Source of the DNA: Anaerocolumna sp. AGMB13020
Lineage (GTDB): Bacteria > Bacillota > Clostridia > Lachnospirales > Lachnospiraceae
Direction: 5' to 3'
Assembly (NCBI RefSeq): GCF_033100115.1
Contig: NZ_CP136910.1
Span: 1,550,001-1,614,000, forward strand
DNA length: 64,000 nucleotides
Of this stretch, positions 15,976 through 25,704 are shown in pieces. Made by a program: the position numbers and the translations under genes. Every line of letters starts with the position of its first letter. The stretch's first letter is position 1. A model generated the notes under the pieces. It was not told where the DNA came from. It saw nothing but the letters and a program-made list of their open reading frames with translations, and made no database searches.

Positions 15976-18165
15976 ATGATAAGAAAAAGAAAATCGCTGA
16001 TTGCAATGCTGCTGGTAATCCTTTTACTGGCAACAGCATTACTGTCACAACCTTTTGCTGCGGATGCGACTACGCTATCCACAGCATTTTCTCAGACTCT
16101 GGAGGCTGAAAATGCCGTTATGGCCGGTAACGTAAAGGCTGGCACTGCACGGGCAGGTTTCAGTGGCACCGGATACGCCACAGGGTTTAACCAGGCCAGC
16201 AATAACTCCTGGTCCATGCAGCTAACGATTCCTGCATCACAGCATTATACCATTACTGTTCGTACTGCCGCAGACAGCTACAAAGAGAATTTCCTGCTTA
16301 TTAATGGTGCTTCTGTTGCTACTGTTGTAAGCACGGGTGACGGTGCCTGGCATGATACGGTACTGAACAGCATTTACATTGAAGCCGGTACCATTACCCT
16401 CTCCATTAAGGAAAGCTGGGGCTGGTTCGATCTGGATTATGTAAAGATTGAAAATGGTACTGGTATTCCTGCTTCTGTGTATACCAAGGCAACCTCATCT
16501 TTGGTTAATCCCAATGCCAATGCAAAAACCAAAGAAATCATGAGCTACTTAAAGAGTATTTATGGAAAGAGCACCTTGGCTGGTCAGACCTGTACCTTAA
16601 ATACGGATAAAGAATCCGACGCTCTTTATCAATTTACAGGCAAGTACCCTGCACTGCGGTTATTTGACATGATTTTCTGCTCTCCTGCCAGCAGCTGGCA
16701 GAATGCTGATGAAGTGCGGCTTGCCAAAGAGTGGAATGCAAAAGGTGGTCTTACCTCCTTCCAATGGCACTGGCATGCACCCAAAGGTGGCGCTGACTTC
16801 TATACCAAGGGCACTACCTTTGACCTGTCAAAGGCAGTAACCTCTCTCAACATAAGCAGATTACCTTTAACTGAAATTAAATCCATGTATGAATCCGGTC
16901 AGATTTCAGAGGAAACCTATCTTATGGTTCGGGATATCGATGTTATCTCAGGTTACCTGGATTCCCTCCAGCAGGAAGGCGTAACCGTACTCTGGAGACC
17001 GCTTCATGAGGCCAGCGGCGGCTGGTTCTGGTGGGGTGCCAAAGGTGCTGAACCTTATTTGTGGCTCTACAGGCTTATGTTCGACCGTCAAACCTATTAC
17101 CATCATCTGAATAACCTTATCTGGGTATGGAACGGCCAGAATGCTGACTGGTATCCGGGCGATCAGTATTGTGACATCGCAGGCACCGATATTTATGCCG
17201 ACGCTCATAACTACAGCGTTCAATCCGACCAGTTCGCAAAAACCGTGAACTATTCCAATGGCACTAAAATGGCTACCTTAAGTGAAAACGGAGTCATGAT
17301 GGACCCCGACCTGATGAAGAGGGACAATGTTTACTGGTTATGGTTTGGTGTGTGGAACGGCGATTTTCTCCTGGACTACAATGGAGGCATCGGAAATACC
17401 TATACGGAATCCTCTATGGTTTATAAAGTTTATAACAGTGATGTTGTTACGACCCTGGATGAACTACCGGCATTCACTGGAGGTACACCAACGCCTACTG
17501 TGACCACTACTATTACTCCCACCGTGACCCCCACCGTGACCCCTTCTGTGACTCCCACCGTTACTCCCACTGCAACTCCCACCGCTACCCCTACTGTGAC
17601 TCCTACCGTTACTCCTACTGTAACCCCTATTGTGACTCCTACTGTGACCCCCACCATTACCCCTACTATGACCCCTACCATTACACCTACTGTTACACCA
17701 GGGGGTAACTATAACCTGGTACTTACAAATACTGGAGACAGCTCTGCTTCCACAAATACTCTTTATAACAATATCAAACTTACCAACTCAGGTAGTAATG
17801 AGCTTGCATTAAATAAACTTACAATACGTTATTATTACACCAAGGATGGCAGCAGCAATGAAACCTTTTATTGTGACACTGCAGCTTTAGCCTTAAACAA
17901 AGCTCCCTGGTATAAAGCAATAACCAGCTCTGCTAAAGGAACCTTTAAGACACTTTCTGCTCCAAAAGCTACTGCAGACACTTATCTGGAAATCAGCTTC
18001 CAGTCAGATGATACGCTATCGCCGGGTGCTGTCCTCACAGTAAACACAAGACAGAACAAAAATGACTGGAGTGCTTACAACCAGTCCAACGATTATTCTT
18101 ATAAGACCAATGCCAATGTAACCGTTTATTACGATGGGTTACTGATCCTTGGTACTGAGCCGTAA
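15976..18165 (+). CDS. secreted multimodular beta-mannanase (CBM35-GH26-linker-CBM3)
   Basis: The 729-residue protein has a signal peptide (~1-29). A CBM35-like module (~38-160, QTLEAENAVMAG...WFDLDYVKIE) precedes a GH26 domain (~170-495). The acid/base Glu is E345 in WRPLHEASGG and the nucleophile is E437 in ATLSENGV. A Thr-Pro linker (~502-576) leads to a CBM3-type cellulose-binding module (~577-729). It should cleave beta-1,4-mannan in plant cell walls while bound to mannan/galactan side groups and cellulose. It has no dockerin or sortase motif, so it is a free enzyme. The ribosome binding site is AGAGGTG. The linker is coded by repeated ACTCCCACCGTGACC-like units. Confidence 0.93.
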   Translation: MIRKRKSLIAMLLVILLLATALLSQPFAADATTLSTAFSQTLEAENAVMAGNVKAGTARAGFSGTGYATGFNQASNNSWSMQLTIPASQHYTITVRTAADSYKENFLLINGASVATVVSTGDGAWHDTVLNSIYIEAGTITLSIKESWGWFDLDYVKIENGTGIPASVYTKATSSLVNPNANAKTKEIMSYLKSIYGKSTLAGQTCTLNTDKESDALYQFTGKYPALRLFDMIFCSPASSWQNADEVRLAKEWNAKGGLTSFQWHWHAPKGGADFYTKGTTFDLSKAVTSLNISRLPLTEIKSMYESGQISEETYLMVRDIDVISGYLDSLQQEGVTVLWRPLHEASGGWFWWGAKGAEPYLWLYRLMFDRQTYYHHLNNLIWVWNGQNADWYPGDQYCDIAGTDIYADAHNYSVQSDQFAKTVNYSNGTKMATLSENGVMMDPDLMKRDNVYWLWFGVWNGDFLLDYNGGIGNTYTESSMVYKVYNSDVVTTLDELPAFTGGTPTPTVTTTITPTVTPTVTPSVTPTVTPTATPTATPTVTPTVTPTVTPIVTPTVTPTITPTMTPTITPTVTPGGNYNLVLTNTGDSSASTNTLYNNIKLTNSGSNELALNKLTIRYYYTKDGSSNETFYCDTAALALNKAPWYKAITSSAKGTFKTLSAPKATADTYLEISFQSDDTLSPGAVLTVNTRQNKNDWSAYNQSNDYSYKTNANVTVYYDGLLILGTEP
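17488..17700 (+). repeat. Thr-Pro linker minisatellite inside the mannanase gene
   Basis: Short degenerate units coding TPTVTPT repeat about fifteen times between the GH26 and CBM3 modules. They also keep the complementary strand open, giving a spurious Val-Gly ORF. Confidence 0.85.
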
Positions 18166-18172
18166 AAGAAGA

Positions 18173-18213
18173 AAGGGTTGCCGTATAAGCCAGAGGCTTA
18201 TACGGCAACCCTT
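18173..18213. terminator. bidirectional terminator hairpin between mannanase and yaaA
   Basis: A perfect 19-bp stem, AAGGGTTGCCGTATAAGCC and its complement, closes a 3-nt loop (AGA). It lies 8 bp beyond the mannanase stop and 38 bp beyond the convergent yaaA stop. A pyrimidine tract follows on the minus strand. Confidence 0.85.
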
Positions 18214-18250
18214 AATCTTAATGAGGAAATATTTAGAACGTGAACTTAGC

Positions 18251-18757
18251 TTATGTCAATTTCTCAATTTTACGCAGGAATACATATGTATTCTCATCCG
18301 ATAACTCTTCTGTATAGGAGAAATTCAATTTGTTAAATCCCCTGATTTCTTCCGGCTTTTTCACCTGGCATTCTGCCATATAGCGTACCATCTCGCCTCT
18401 TGCCATCTTAGCTATGGTTCCCTTTTCAGTCAGCTTTTTGTTAATCAGCTCTCCAAAAACACAGGTTATCAGTCGTACCTCATCTCTTAAATAACGGGTT
18501 ATACATTTGCTGTATTCAACGGAAGCCAGATTAATTATCAGGTCTGTTTCCGCAGCCAACTGAACTGCCAGTCTGTCCTTCCAGAATTCATACAGGGAGT
18601 GAAATCCCTTCCCCTTCAGCTTCGCCTGCATCTCCAGCCGGTAAGGAATTACACCGTCAAAGGGTTTTAGCACGCCATAAAATCCTGACAGAATACGAAG
18701 ATGTTCCTTGACATATTCCAGCTCCTTTGTCTGAAATACCAGCGGTGCCATATACTG
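18251..18757 (-). pseudogene. yaaA: yaaA C-terminal part, separated from its N-terminus by the island
   Basis: In frame from the island junction this codes QYMAPLVFQTKELEYVKEHL and continues to the end of a YaaA (DUF328) peroxide-stress protein: HLRILSGFYGVLKPFDGVIP, LEMQAKLKG, CVFGELINKKL, GTIAKMARGEMVRYMA. Joined to 37015-37266 it gives an uninterrupted 252-residue YaaA. The remaining ATG at 18751 could start a 166-residue fragment, but that lacks the conserved N-terminus (IIISPAKKM), so the locus is treated as disrupted. YaaA limits free iron and oxidative damage in E. coli. Confidence 0.9.
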
Positions 18758-18764
18758 GTATTGT
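18758..18764 (+). repeat. left attachment-site repeat of the island
   Basis: GTATTGT is identical to the copy at 37015-37021. It marks the point where the yaaA coding frame leaves its conserved sequence. Confidence 0.8.
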
Positions 18765-18910
18765 TAAAATGGTGCAACTTCCATTTTTCCTTGATTTTAA
18801 AGGATTTTTACACAATACACGCGTTCCAGAAAACAGTATTTCATTTCTACTGCTACATACCAATGTATATTAAACAGCATGCTCGCTTTAAATAAATGTG
18901 CATACTGTAA

Positions 18911-20719
18911 TCATGTTTCTGCAAGTAGTTTTAAATATTGAAGTGTCTGCTTATCTAATGCCTTCTTCAACTTCTCATTTTCTCTCTTCAGCAGCTGGTT
19001 TTCTTGTTTTGTTTTTTCCAGTTCCCGCTTGTAGACTTCTAACTGTTTCTCAAGACTGTAGTCAATAATTTCTTTTCTTATAATTCCCAGCTGTTCTTCC
19101 TTTTGCTCATTCTTCACTTCATCAAGTGCCTCTCGAACCCGATCATTTTTATAGAAGAAACCCTTGGATAATCCTGTCTTTCTTGATAATTCAGTCACTG
19201 ATATTATTCTACCGCTGTCTTTGTAATTCTTGATTTCCTGCAATGCAAAATCAACTTTATGCAAACTTTCCAGTTGATTTATTTCTTTCATTTTATCATG
19301 CTTAGCCATCAGTAATTTCCCTCCCAGATTGTGCTTCTCATCTTCAAAAAACTCCTGTGTCTTTATTGCAACTTTTTCATCTTTCCAGCCAACAATATCC
19401 TTTACCACTTCTTCAGTAGAATACCCCATATATTCTCGTATTGCTTGTAAAGAAGTTCCGCTACGATATAACACCCTGCACAACTCTCTTTGATACATAC
19501 TACCTTTAAAGATATATTCGCCATCTAAAATTCCCAGTTTACTACATTGCTTTGAAACAGCATCTGCAAAACTGGCTGTTGAATACTTTTTGCCACGCTC
19601 ATTGTGAAAGAGCTGTGCATCAAATGTTAACTTATTTCGCTTCATATATTGAATGATAATCCAATATAATATACTTGGAATTGGTATACTTCTATTTTCT
19701 CCCGGTATACGCAACCAGCTAGTTCCCTCCTCCCAATAGAAATCTGTATCTCTAAATAAAAACATTTTTCCTTTTTCTACCCCTGTGTTAATCAATACCA
19801 GACACATAATTCTTAGTGTTTCTGGGAAAAGATATAAGTATTTCTGCAAAATATCTAATTTTTCATCAATGTTATATATATCATTGACCGTATGTATTTC
19901 CTTTTCTTTATGGTATAGCACTGGTATCTCAAAACGAGCAATATAATTTCTTGTTTGCAAATATTGAATAACTTCTAAAATAGCATTCAATTTAATATTA
20001 TAGCTTTGTGACTTCAAATTCTGCGTTCCTAATTTTTTCATATATTTTACTGTAATTTGATAGTCAACATCGAAGATACATAGATTGCATTGTTCAAGAT
20101 ATCTGAAAAAATCTCGTGCATAAGTTTGTCGTATTCTAATGGTATTCATTTTCATACTTGTTACACAAATCAGATAATTTACGTACTCTTGAAGCGCTTT
20201 TCTATTATCACTATTTGTAATATCCAGAAAAGAAAAACTTAATATAGGGGTTCCCTGACTCACCCTCTTCGGATTAATATGTAACCCCTCTACATACCAG
20301 ACATTTGCCGACCAGTCAATTTCCTTATTTGATATGAATAAAATTCGTCTGCAAAACTCTATAAATTTTCGAAGACTTCCACTGTTCTTTTTCACCTCTT
20401 TGGGTACAAACAACTCATATTCTTTTTCTTGGCGGATTTCCATTTTTAGAATATCCGTGATATTATTCTTTTTTACATAACGAAATAAATATTGCAACGG
20501 AAGCAGATATTTACATCTTCTTTCATCCTTGCTCTTAACATTTTTTACAATATAATTAAGCAGAGATTCAATCTGTAATTTTACAACAAGACTTGCCTCA
20601 ACAGAGAAATCCCACTGCAAAATGTTTATGTCTTTTTCCCTTTGAAAAGTTTTCGCAATATTTCCAGTGTAGTGGTCTGACAAATAGATTTGTTTATTCA
20701 GCGGAGTCTTTTTTCTCAT
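18911..20719 (-). CDS. tyrosine-recombinase-like protein fused to a TnpC/DUF6262-like C-terminus
   Basis: The 602-residue protein has a SAM-like core-binding region (~190-280) and a region resembling the integrase catalytic domain (~290-470: TLRIMCLVLINTGVEKGKMF; LFHNERGKK; LQAIREYMGYSTEEVV). The C-terminal ~100 residues (VTELSRKTGLSKGFFYKNDR, then a Lys/Glu-rich coiled coil) resemble TnpC of Tn554-type elements. By eye, the first catalytic Arg (TGLRxSE becomes TGVEKGK) and a clear nucleophilic Tyr after MGYSTEE are missing, so activity is uncertain. Its place 147 bp inside the left end suggests it belongs to the island's mobility module. The start is ATG 20719. Confidence 0.7.
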   Translation of the reverse strand: MRKKTPLNKQIYLSDHYTGNIAKTFQREKDINILQWDFSVEASLVVKLQIESLLNYIVKNVKSKDERRCKYLLPLQYLFRYVKKNNITDILKMEIRQEKEYELFVPKEVKKNSGSLRKFIEFCRRILFISNKEIDWSANVWYVEGLHINPKRVSQGTPILSFSFLDITNSDNRKALQEYVNYLICVTSMKMNTIRIRQTYARDFFRYLEQCNLCIFDVDYQITVKYMKKLGTQNLKSQSYNIKLNAILEVIQYLQTRNYIARFEIPVLYHKEKEIHTVNDIYNIDEKLDILQKYLYLFPETLRIMCLVLINTGVEKGKMFLFRDTDFYWEEGTSWLRIPGENRSIPIPSILYWIIIQYMKRNKLTFDAQLFHNERGKKYSTASFADAVSKQCSKLGILDGEYIFKGSMYQRELCRVLYRSGTSLQAIREYMGYSTEEVVKDIVGWKDEKVAIKTQEFFEDEKHNLGGKLLMAKHDKMKEINQLESLHKVDFALQEIKNYKDSGRIISVTELSRKTGLSKGFFYKNDRVREALDEVKNEQKEEQLGIIRKEIIDYSLEKQLEVYKRELEKTKQENQLLKRENEKLKKALDKQTLQYLKLLAET

Positions 20720-20924
20720 AATCCCCCTAAAAATCCTATAACTTTTTTCATTGTTTTTCAGAATTTTATTTTAAATACTTTCGTCAAGACCCAGTATCCC
20801 CTTGGAGGGAGTACATTTTTTTTAAAGTAACTTAGTCTATGGATAAAATCACTCATAAAATGATACTTAAATCATATTTTAATTCCGGACAGTACAAAGC
20901 ATTCCTCCTTTCTGAAAGCGATTC

Positions 20925-23900
20925 TCAAACACTGGTCATCATTCTGCAAATATTACCTTTGATATTCGTTCTATCATATGATAATAACGCTGTCCATTCA
21001 CTCCACTGAGATATGCTTAAATCCGAATTATGGATTTCTTTATCTGCATTTAAAATCCATATAAGCTTCATTCCTTTATAGTTCAAAAATGTATCTAACA
21101 GATCTTTTCGGACAACAACACCGCCTTGGTGCTGTGTAATACGTGTGTCAAATGCAGCTAAATTTCCGGCCTCATCGTAATAGAAACCATCGCTCTTTAA
21201 CTGTCTAAGATGCAGTGTTTCGATTAGTTCCGCACACGGGACACTCCACGATATTGCCTCTACTTTAGACGCATCAAATTCTTCTTCCCATAACAAATCA
21301 GATGAAGCATGTAATATCTTTCCGATTTCTTTTTCAACCTCCTTCTCTACGATTAATTCTTTATATACAATCTCAGGAATTTCAAAACAATCAGTCTCAT
21401 CAAGCATTTTTTCTTCAATTACACTCTCATCTTGAAAATCTAGATTTTCATCTATTTCCTCATCTTCACAATAATCTAATTTTTTCAAAAAGGCATCCAG
21501 TGGGGACAAATCCGGTATCATTCTGGTCTCTGTAACAGTTTCTTTATCACCAGTCTTAATATGGACATCAATCCATGCATACTCTTTAAGTGATTTACAA
21601 CTAGGCGACCATGGATATTCTCGGTTGAATACCACATAAGTCTGATTATGAGAATCCAGTTCTTGAGTTCGCAAATCCACCCCTTTATTCACACTTTCAG
21701 CAAATGCCTTTTCCTGTTCTGGTGTGACAAAGTAAGCATATAGCCAACTCCAAACAAGAAGTTTTTCATCCTTTAAGTCATTGCGTCCAGTATCACAATA
21801 TTTTGTTAGCGAAACCCATTGTGTGCCTGTGTCGTCTGTCAGATGCATTATATCTTTCAGATTTTTAAAAAATACTCCTTCATCTTCCAGCCATACTCTC
21901 TGGCTATTCTTATCAGATATGGCTGTTTTTGTATTCTCATTCCGTGCTGCAGATACAAATTCATCAATTTGCTTAAACACGGGGGCCTCCTCACAAAACA
22001 TAAAATTACAATTCAGCGTTGGGTCAAAATCGCGAATATAAGGTTCCCATGCTCCTTCGAATGGAATCCTTGCATTATTATTTATACTATATCGCTCTCT
22101 CATTTCGTTATGATCAGAAACTCTGGCAAGAATGTTGTACATTGCAATCCACGGATATTTCTTGCCAATGCGCTCAACCTTCATGGTATCGTGCCGATTA
22201 TAATTATATCTCCGCCCATGATGATCAAACCATTCTTCTTTATATCCAAGCTCATTAATTATGAAGGACATCGCATAATTATAAATCTGTCTATGATTAA
22301 CATCGAAGTTACGTAGTGCACTCTGAAATACATATCTACCAAAATCACCATACATTCCCATGTTTTCAAATTTCATGGACATACTAACGCTTAATAAACC
22401 ACCATCAAATTTCATCTTTGTATAATCTTCGGAGACAACTGGAACCGGACTTGATTTATAAGGTGGAATACTCCTGTATCTGTCAATAATCCCATCATAG
22501 TCAGGCTGCTCCCACAAAAATCTCTCGATTATTAGTCGTGCATAATCCCTAAGTAGAATATCCGGATACACCTGCTCCTGATCAAAGATTGTTATATAAA
22601 TGTATTCTGAAAGTAATCGGTATACATCGTTCTGGCCATCTTTACGTTTACAGCAAGCACCAAATACAACTCCATATAGACGCTGGAGTACATATGGATC
22701 ATTCACCCCTTCAAACTTTTTAAGCATGATTTCACACAAGTCAAATTCCTGTTTCATAAACTCAATCATTGCTTTAGACGCATAATCCCGAAGTGATCTA
22801 TCCGAAGCCGTAAGAAGCCACCCAAAAAGAGTGAGTAAAAGCTCTGTTTGCTTTTTACTCCTCATAATGATGGACTCTCCCTTATTATACATCTGAATCA
22901 ACTGCATAATTCTATTGGTATCGTCTGAAAAAACAGTGTTAATATAAGTAGTCCAAATATAATCTCTCTTATTAAGCTCATATCCCATCAATAAATTATG
23001 TAAAAAATCTGCATTTAGTGGATGTCCAGTCTTTACACTGTTACCGATAAGCAACTTCCATATATCTTTCGGCTCTGAGGGATATTTTCTAATCAGATTT
23101 AAAAATCCCTGCTCAGATATAGTGTCCTTATTTCTCCATTGAAATGATTGAATATATCTGCTAAAAAGATCATATTTATCATAGTCATCACTGATATCGT
23201 CAATCAAGTTAATACATTCTTCTCCGAACTTATCCATGTAAAGAACACAGACGTTAATGAACAAATCTCTATTTCCATAATTGCCCACCTTTCCATCTTT
23301 TATCTGTAATATTTCGGTAAGTATTTTTTCCTTAACGTCATCTTTTGATTCTACTTGGTTAACAATTGCTTTCGCACAGAAATAATCATTCATTTGATCA
23401 TAAGCAAAATACAGCTCTTCTTTGTCTCCATATACATAGCTATGAAGAATATGTTCCCTGATAATCTGCAGTATAAATGGAGGTGCGACAATTCCATACT
23501 TCTTCCAATAATTCAAGCTTAGCAGCTCTTCTTTTGATATAGCTCTGACCCCTCTATCAGCTAACGAACTAGCTAGCTCATTGATAAGCGGGGACAATAA
23601 ATCCTCTGCTCCTGAATATCCCTGTTGCCTCAAAGAGTTTGCCATCGACTTTTGTATATTTTCGTTTGCATTAGAAATAAATCGCTCATATAGGGTAGGA
23701 AGATCAACCTCATCGCCTTTATATGTGCGACAATATAAAGTCAAAAATAGCGGATTTGTCATTTCATATTCAAAATATTCAAATGACGTAAATGGAATTC
23801 CATAATAATTAAAAAATTGTTTTGATGCTTCTATACTATTCCTTTCAAATCCCCGATGAGATATATGGCATATACTTTGGCTTTTGATTCTCTCAATCAA

Positions 23901-25304
23901 ATTCTGATTCATAAGCTGTTTTTCATATTCTGAACGGAAAGAGAAGGCCAGCTTCACATAATTACATCCTTCAATCTTGTCAATTATTACTGGAAGATGT
24001 TTTTTCCATAAGGCATTATTCCAGGTTTCATTAAGGGCATCGATGAGCACAGGAATAATTTTCCCCTGGGCCTCTCCCATTGCCTCCAGGATATCAATTA
24101 AATCATTAAAAGAAAAATCCAGTCCACAGTTTTTCATAATTTGTTCTTGAATTGGATCATCCGTAAAATATAACCCAGCCAGAAATAATAGTGCATTTCT
24201 GTTATTTTTAATCAACTTTTCCACTTCATTTGCAAGCATCTGAGATTTCCCAATTCCAGCTTCTCCAGTCACAACAAGGATTTTTCCTGTAATCATTTGA
24301 CGCTCAAATTTGTGAATTGATAGGATGCCCGGTAAGTTTAAAAGAGTATCTATCGACTCAATTTTTCTTCCTATATCAAAATATTTGTTCTTAGACATTT
24401 CTTTTTCTTGTTTTGAAATAAGCTCATCTCTAAAGGCAGCCAAATACAATTCGTTTTGCCTGTTTTCTAATTCTGTCTTTGTGGCTTTAAATTTTTCGAT
24501 TTCAGCTTCCACAACCGTATTGATATTATTTTCCCACTGAAAAGAATCTTCTATATTAATATATCCAATATCAGCGGTATTCCTAACTGTTTCTTTTATT
24601 GTGTTAAGATAACTATGATATTGATTATAATTCCAATTTAACGAATCAATTTGAGAAATAAGCTCTTCCTTTTTTTCATTAATATACTTGATTGCAGCTT
24701 CGTCATGTACAAATAAAGACAACTGAAGCGAAAAATCGGTATCCACATTGAACTCGCGATTAAAACGCTCCCCGAGTTCTGCAAACATGTACTTATTGTG
24801 GTCTACTATCCAGTCATACGTAATTGAGTGACTGCCAAAGTAATAACTGGAAAGGTATGGATATTTTCTTGCCTGATCTAAAATCGTATCACCTGTTATA
24901 AGTTCCAAGGTAATATTATTACTAGCTAAATGATCTACAGCTTTTCTATAATCACTCGCATCTACTGATAAATGCTTGTTACTATACAAGAAGATATGAT
25001 CTACTTTTCCAACATAATGTTTAACTGTCTTTTCAGCTGAATGCAATATTTGATCATATCCTGGTCTGTCATCAAAGAACTTTGCCTGATAACCAATCCA
25101 TCTCTGATTCGTTTCATCATATACTGGTTCCGATTCAATTCCTGCATTATTAGGGTTGCTATGGACGCTTCTGTTCTTCTTGTTTACAGAGAGAAATTCA
25201 TTAGTAAACAATTGACGACACAAGTCTTCAAATTTAAAGCGAACACCTCTGGCATCATTATTCTTTGTAATAAACTGCTCCCATGTAATTATCCCAATAG
25301 ACAT
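20925..25304 (-). CDS. Avs-like STAND NTPase with N-terminal PD-(D/E)XK nuclease domain
   Basis: A 1459-residue protein with a three-part architecture. The N-terminal Mrr-like nuclease (~20-140) has GIESEP (E57) and GYQAKFF (Q73, K75) as the E...QxK active site. After a coiled region comes a STAND/NACHT NTPase (~320-660) with Walker A GEAGIGKS (347-354), Walker B IIPVLIDALNE (D422), AFSFRSEY (R457) and the motif AYDQMNDYFCAKAI. About 800 helical, repeat-like residues follow. This is the plan of Avs proteins, which detect phage proteins through the C-terminal repeats and then activate the nuclease. Subtype and trigger are unknown. AAGGGGG lies 7 nt before ATG. It appears monocistronic. Confidence 0.82.
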   Translation of the reverse strand: MSIGIITWEQFITKNNDARGVRFKFEDLCRQLFTNEFLSVNKKNRSVHSNPNNAGIESEPVYDETNQRWIGYQAKFFDDRPGYDQILHSAEKTVKHYVGKVDHIFLYSNKHLSVDASDYRKAVDHLASNNITLELITGDTILDQARKYPYLSSYYFGSHSITYDWIVDHNKYMFAELGERFNREFNVDTDFSLQLSLFVHDEAAIKYINEKKEELISQIDSLNWNYNQYHSYLNTIKETVRNTADIGYINIEDSFQWENNINTVVEAEIEKFKATKTELENRQNELYLAAFRDELISKQEKEMSKNKYFDIGRKIESIDTLLNLPGILSIHKFERQMITGKILVVTGEAGIGKSQMLANEVEKLIKNNRNALLFLAGLYFTDDPIQEQIMKNCGLDFSFNDLIDILEAMGEAQGKIIPVLIDALNETWNNALWKKHLPVIIDKIEGCNYVKLAFSFRSEYEKQLMNQNLIERIKSQSICHISHRGFERNSIEASKQFFNYYGIPFTSFEYFEYEMTNPLFLTLYCRTYKGDEVDLPTLYERFISNANENIQKSMANSLRQQGYSGAEDLLSPLINELASSLADRGVRAISKEELLSLNYWKKYGIVAPPFILQIIREHILHSYVYGDKEELYFAYDQMNDYFCAKAIVNQVESKDDVKEKILTEILQIKDGKVGNYGNRDLFINVCVLYMDKFGEECINLIDDISDDYDKYDLFSRYIQSFQWRNKDTISEQGFLNLIRKYPSEPKDIWKLLIGNSVKTGHPLNADFLHNLLMGYELNKRDYIWTTYINTVFSDDTNRIMQLIQMYNKGESIIMRSKKQTELLLTLFGWLLTASDRSLRDYASKAMIEFMKQEFDLCEIMLKKFEGVNDPYVLQRLYGVVFGACCKRKDGQNDVYRLLSEYIYITIFDQEQVYPDILLRDYARLIIERFLWEQPDYDGIIDRYRSIPPYKSSPVPVVSEDYTKMKFDGGLLSVSMSMKFENMGMYGDFGRYVFQSALRNFDVNHRQIYNYAMSFIINELGYKEEWFDHHGRRYNYNRHDTMKVERIGKKYPWIAMYNILARVSDHNEMRERYSINNNARIPFEGAWEPYIRDFDPTLNCNFMFCEEAPVFKQIDEFVSAARNENTKTAISDKNSQRVWLEDEGVFFKNLKDIMHLTDDTGTQWVSLTKYCDTGRNDLKDEKLLVWSWLYAYFVTPEQEKAFAESVNKGVDLRTQELDSHNQTYVVFNREYPWSPSCKSLKEYAWIDVHIKTGDKETVTETRMIPDLSPLDAFLKKLDYCEDEEIDENLDFQDESVIEEKMLDETDCFEIPEIVYKELIVEKEVEKEIGKILHASSDLLWEEEFDASKVEAISWSVPCAELIETLHLRQLKSDGFYYDEAGNLAAFDTRITQHQGGVVVRKDLLDTFLNYKGMKLIWILNADKEIHNSDLSISQWSEWTALLSYDRTNIKGNICRMMTSV

Positions 25305-25375
25305 ATTTTATCCCCCTTTTGTACTTGCTTGCCTTCTATCATATAGACTGTCAAATCTTATTCAGAAAACCTTAT

Positions 25376-25513
25376 TTAGCTCAGCCATCTTCGTAGATAC
25401 TCCAATCCACCATTCACACTGCAGGAACACGTCGCGAAATCATGAACCGATTTTGATTTAATCTCATTCCCACACATTTTACACCAAATGTGGTTTTTAA
25501 AATTTCCTAATCT
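25376..25513 (-). pseudogene. small zinc-ribbon protein remnant (DUF7695-like)
   Basis: This short frame codes WCKMCGNEIKSKSVHDFATC, then SVNGGLEYLRRWLS and a stop. The CxxC...HDF..CSC..NGGxEYLRR pattern matches small DUF7695-like proteins as I remember them. The frame is open from 25513, but the only ATG (25477) falls inside the first CxxC pair, so the start seems lost. No other feature was seen in 25305-25704. Confidence 0.45.
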
Positions 25514-25704
25514 TCATTTCCCAACTATTATCCTTTTTCCTCTACACCCTTCCACTGCAAAGGACGACAGACTCGCATTGACTTGAGTAGACAAAAATGT
25601 TATGAAGACACCTATTGGTGACTTTACGGATTAGTATTTTTAACATACACAACAAAAATACAACCTTTTTATTCGCTTGAATTAATCTCATTTATTTAAT
25701 AATT

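Noticed and set aside
17430..17681. Minus-strand ORF of repeated Val-Gly units
   Set aside because: It is the complement of the Thr-Pro linker repeats inside the mannanase gene and has no independent start signals.
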